The notes beneath the pieces are model-generated. The model was not told where the DNA came from, did not search any database, and saw nothing but the letters and a program-made list of their open reading frames with translations. Both the position numbers and the translations under genes were made by a program. A DNA stretch of 9,798 nt from an uncultured Ruminococcus sp. (GTDB lineage Bacteria; Bacillota; Clostridia; Oscillospirales; Ruminococcaceae): contig CAMNAY010000047.1 in assembly GCA_946531975.1 (NCBI GenBank), positions 1 through 9,798 on the forward strand. Direction: 5' to 3'. The first letter of the stretch is position 1. Every line of letters starts with the position of its first letter. Of this stretch, positions 7,866 to 9,798 are shown one piece after another.

Positions 7866-8630
7866 ATGCGTGCAGTCACATGGAATGTCAACGGGCTGAG
7901 AGCCTGTGAAAAGAAAGGCTTTGCGGACTTTTTCGCCGCGATGAATGCGGATTTCTTCTGCATTCAGGAGACAAAGATGCAGGAGGCGCAGCTGAAAGAG
8001 CTGAAGTTTCAGGCGGAGGGCTATCATGCCTACTGGAACAGCGCCGAGAAAAAAGGCTACTCCGGTACGGCAGTCTTTGCAAAGCAGGAGCCGCTTTCGG
8101 TTGCAAAGGAGCTGCCCGCCGGCGGTGTCTCGAATGAGGGACGCGTGCTGACGCTGGAATATCCGGAATTCTATCTGGTGAATGCCTATGTGCCGAATGT
8201 GCGGCGCGATCTGGAGCGCATCCCGCTCCGGATGGAGTGGGAGGATGCCCTGCGGGCGCATCTGACCGCGCTCGACGCAAAAAAGCCGGTGATCTACTGC
8301 GGCGATCTCAATGTCGCACATCAGCCGATCGACCTGAAAAATGCAAAATCCAACGAGGGCAACGCAGGCTATACAACCGAGGAGCGCGGGAAAATGACCG
8401 AGCTGCTTGCCGCCGGCTTCACCGATGCCTTCCGCTTCAAATATCCCGACCGCACCGATGCCTATACGTGGTGGTCGTACATGGGTCGGGCGCGTGAGAA
8501 GAATGTCGGCTGGCGCATCGACTACTGGCTGACCTCAGAGCGCCTCAACGACCGCATAGAGGATGTTATCATTCACGCGGAGACCATGGGCAGCGATCAC
8601 TGCCCGCTGGAGCTGCAAATCGACCTTTAA
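7866..8630 (+). CDS. exoA: Exodeoxyribonuclease III / AP endonuclease (ExoA/Xth)
   Basis: A 254-residue Mg2+-dependent enzyme of the exonuclease III/APE1 family. It cuts DNA at abasic sites and trims damaged 3' ends in base excision repair. Active-site elements are in place: N7 and N9 (WNVNGLRA), metal-binding E35 (IQETK), Y108 (NAYVPN), D147 and N149 (GDLNVAH), and the catalytic D244-H245 pair (GSDHCPLEL). WRIDYWL is also conserved. The sequence resembles Firmicutes ExoA (for example WNVNGLRAC.KKGF) more than the proteobacterial XthA branch. The ATG at 7866 follows GGGAAGG (7848-7854) by 11 bases. It sits 19 bases after uvrA, so excision repair and AP-site repair are probably expressed together. 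The next gene starts 26 bases downstream. Confidence 0.97.
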   Translation: MRAVTWNVNGLRACEKKGFADFFAAMNADFFCIQETKMQEAQLKELKFQAEGYHAYWNSAEKKGYSGTAVFAKQEPLSVAKELPAGGVSNEGRVLTLEYPEFYLVNAYVPNVRRDLERIPLRMEWEDALRAHLTALDAKKPVIYCGDLNVAHQPIDLKNAKSNEGNAGYTTEERGKMTELLAAGFTDAFRFKYPDRTDAYTWWSYMGRAREKNVGWRIDYWLTSERLNDRIEDVIIHAETMGSDHCPLELQIDL

Positions 8631-8656
8631 TCATCACAGAAACGGAGTGAATTCAA

Positions 8657-9736
8657 ATGAACGAAGAACGCAATGAAAGACCGCAGCGCCGTCCGCAGCA
8701 GAGCAGACAGGGCGGTACACCTGCCCGCAGACCTGCATCCGCGCAGCAGAGCAGACAGGGCGGCGCCCCTGCCCGCAGACCCGCATCGTCACAGCAGAGC
8801 AGACAGGGCGGCGCCCCTGCCCGCAGACCCGCATCGTCGCAGCAGAGCAGACAGGGCGGCGCCCCTGCCCGCAGACCTGCATCGTCACAGCAGAGCAGAC
8901 AGGGCGGCACCCCTGCCCGCAGACCTGCTGCTGCTGTACAGAAACAGCCTGCAAGGAAGGTTAAGCGGAATTATACCAGAGTGTACATGCTGATCGGCGC
9001 AGTGGCTGCGATCTGTCTGCTCGGTGTCGGCATCTATGCGATGAAGAACAAAAATCCGGAGAAAAAGACCCCGACGCAGGCGCAGACGGATGCAACCACG
9101 ACCACAACCACAACCGAGCCGATCGTCACAGAGCCGCCGATCGTGCAGCAGCTGACCTTTGATACAGAGTCGATGTATTCCGTCGTGAGCGGCGCTGAGA
9201 TCGCAGAATTCAACGGTGACCGGAAGATGAAGGTCTATGCGCCGGAGGGAACCGATACCGCGGAGATCACATGGAATCTCGCACAGATGGTCGGTACTGC
9301 GCGGGTCGCGGATATTCGTGCGGTATCTATGGACCTGACCTGCTCGTCATCGGTTCCGTTTGAGCAGTGCAGCAGCAGTCTGCGCGCACTGATCCCGAAG
9401 ATCAATTCCGAGACCGGTGTGCAGGAGGGCTTTACGCCGCTCAAAATCTCGGATATCCTGCTGGTCGATCATGAGAATGCCTCCAAAACATGGCATGTTG
9501 AGATCAAAATTCCGAAGGGCATGTTCGGGGATCAGGTGAATCAGCTCAGCTTTGTGCGCTATGCGGACGATGTGCAGGCAGATCTGTATCTTGACAACAT
9601 CGAGCTGCTTGACGGCTACGGCAACCCGATCGACATTACCTATAACGCATCCGATGCACATACCGGCGCAAATACCGTTCCGCCGACCGACACTACGACC
9701 GCAGTTCCCGATGTGACAACGACTGTTCTGCAATAA
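8657..9736 (+). CDS. Single-pass membrane protein with Arg-rich tandem repeats and Thr-rich linkers
   Basis: A 359-residue protein I cannot name. Residues 1-109 are disordered and strongly basic (25 Lys/Arg, 3 acidic) and include five 16-residue repeats at 14-93 of the form QQSRQGGxPARRPAxx. A membrane segment spans about 110-129 (YMLIGAVAAICLLGVGIYAM), with positive charges before it, so the repeats should face the cytoplasm and the rest the outside. A Thr-rich linker holds seven consecutive Thr (147-153). A domain of about 165 residues follows (about 165-330), with alternating beta-strand pattern, two cysteines (C229, C238) and the ending ADLYLDNIELLDGYGNPIDI. That ending resembles beta-sandwich carbohydrate-binding modules; this is inference. 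The protein finishes in a second Thr-rich linker with no module after it. The start at 8657 has GGAG at 8644-8647. Its place after repair genes does not explain its job. Confidence 0.85.
   Translation: MNEERNERPQRRPQQSRQGGTPARRPASAQQSRQGGAPARRPASSQQSRQGGAPARRPASSQQSRQGGAPARRPASSQQSRQGGTPARRPAAAVQKQPARKVKRNYTRVYMLIGAVAAICLLGVGIYAMKNKNPEKKTPTQAQTDATTTTTTTEPIVTEPPIVQQLTFDTESMYSVVSGAEIAEFNGDRKMKVYAPEGTDTAEITWNLAQMVGTARVADIRAVSMDLTCSSSVPFEQCSSSLRALIPKINSETGVQEGFTPLKISDILLVDHENASKTWHVEIKIPKGMFGDQVNQLSFVRYADDVQADLYLDNIELLDGYGNPIDITYNASDAHTGANTVPPTDTTTAVPDVTTTVLQ
8696..8935 (+). repeat. Five tandem 48-bp repeats, in frame
   Basis: Five head-to-tail units start at 8696, 8744, 8792, 8840 and 8888. Each is exactly 48 bases (16 codons), so gain or loss of a unit keeps the frame. 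Units 2 and 3 differ only at the last base. Units 2 and 4 differ at a single silent position (CCC versus CCT). Units 1 and 5 at the edges have diverged more, including Ala to Thr in GGxP and altered last codons. Near identity at silent sites points to recent duplication or gene conversion. Each inner unit contains the self-pairing core CAGGGCGGCGCCCCTG, which could fold into small GC-rich hairpins. Confidence 0.97.
9095..9115 (+). repeat. Poly-threonine codon tract in linker
   Basis: Seven consecutive ACC/ACG/ACA codons encode seven Thr (residues 147-153) just outside the membrane segment. Such tracts are typical of extended, often glycosylated linkers in secreted or surface proteins of Ruminococcus-like bacteria. 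A second, interrupted Thr-rich stretch closes the protein at about 9670-9733. Confidence 0.85.
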
Positions 9737-9787
9737 GATGCGCTGTGCGGTTCTGAACCCGCCTGCCCGCTGCATACAATGCGGTAT

Positions 9788-9797
9788 GGAAAGGGGG
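9788..9797 (+). promoter_or_regulatory. Possible ribosome binding site for a gene beyond the right edge
   Basis: The final bases read GGAAAGGGGG, a purine-rich Shine-Dalgarno-like run. It is the strongest such signal in the 62 bases after the membrane-protein stop at 9736. No start codon is visible before the window ends, so the downstream gene is inferred. The rest of this gap shows no terminator with a T run. Confidence 0.35.
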
Positions 9798-9798
9798 C

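Noticed and set aside
5018..7963. Open reading frame of about 980 codons on the minus strand, spanning all of uvrA
   Set aside because: It lies opposite an unmistakable full-length uvrA. Its translation shows no recognisable domain, and long antisense frames arise easily from GC-rich codon use that avoids antisense stops.
8696..8935. CRISPR array or other spaced direct repeats
   Set aside because: Units are contiguous with no unique spacers and encode a regular 16-residue peptide in frame.
8634..8993. Repeat-bearing open frames in other frames on both strands (for example Cys-rich VCGQGRRPVCS repeats on the minus strand)
   Set aside because: A 48-base repeat is a multiple of three, so every frame without a stop in one unit stays open through all units. 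Only the frame starting at 8657 has a ribosome binding site and continues into a membrane segment and folded domain.
9744..9762. Hairpin after the last gene as a terminator
   Set aside because: GCGGTTC and GAACCCGC pair imperfectly with almost no loop, and no T run follows.
9751..9780. Possible promoter with TACAAT at 9775-9780 and TTCTGA at 9751-9756
   Set aside because: The -10-like box matches 5 of 6 bases but the -35-like box is poor (3 of 6) and the spacing is 18. The transcript would start on top of the putative ribosome binding site.

Overview
The window is a GC-rich stretch from a bacterial chromosome, almost certainly a Gram-positive of the class Clostridia. The best guess is the Ruminococcaceae/Oscillospiraceae. 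The guess rests on strong AGGAGG-type ribosome binding sites, the Firmicutes-like FtsK/SpoIIIE, UvrA and ExoA sequences, and a membrane-anchored protein with Thr-rich linkers of the kind common in Ruminococcus. The genus is an inference, not a match.

All eight genes lie on the + strand with gaps of 1 to 46 bases, so there is no gene-free stretch above 300 bases. In order they are: the C-terminal part of an FtsK/SpoIIIE DNA translocase (cut by the left edge, 1-935); KptA/Tpt1 RNA 2'-phosphotransferase (952-1527); a YgiQ-type radical SAM protein with a basic disordered tail (1546-3492); a small DUF3006 protein (3539-3775); an HI0933/BaiN-like flavoprotein (3777-5021); the excinuclease subunit UvrA (5027-7846); the exonuclease III-type AP endonuclease ExoA (7866-8630); and a single-pass membrane protein whose cytoplasmic tail holds five 48-bp tandem repeats (8657-9736). 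The last 62 bases are non-coding and end in a purine-rich Shine-Dalgarno-like stretch, so another gene probably starts just past the right edge.

The spacing suggests one long transcription unit, or a few overlapping ones. No convincing intrinsic terminator (GC stem followed by a T run) is present. The only clear inter-gene hairpin lies between ygiQ and the DUF3006 gene and has no T run. The shared theme is nucleic-acid maintenance: chromosome translocation (FtsK), RNA 2'-phosphate removal (KptA), nucleotide excision repair (UvrA) and AP-site repair (ExoA). Two redox-type proteins of uncertain role, YgiQ and the HI0933-like flavoprotein, sit among them.

Most of the window is ordinary housekeeping DNA. 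The least explained part is the last gene. Its near-identical Arg-rich cytoplasmic repeats look recently amplified, and its extracytoplasmic part resembles a carbohydrate-binding-type beta-sandwich but ends in a Thr-rich linker with no further module. I found no RNA genes, CRISPR arrays, insertion sequences or phage genes.
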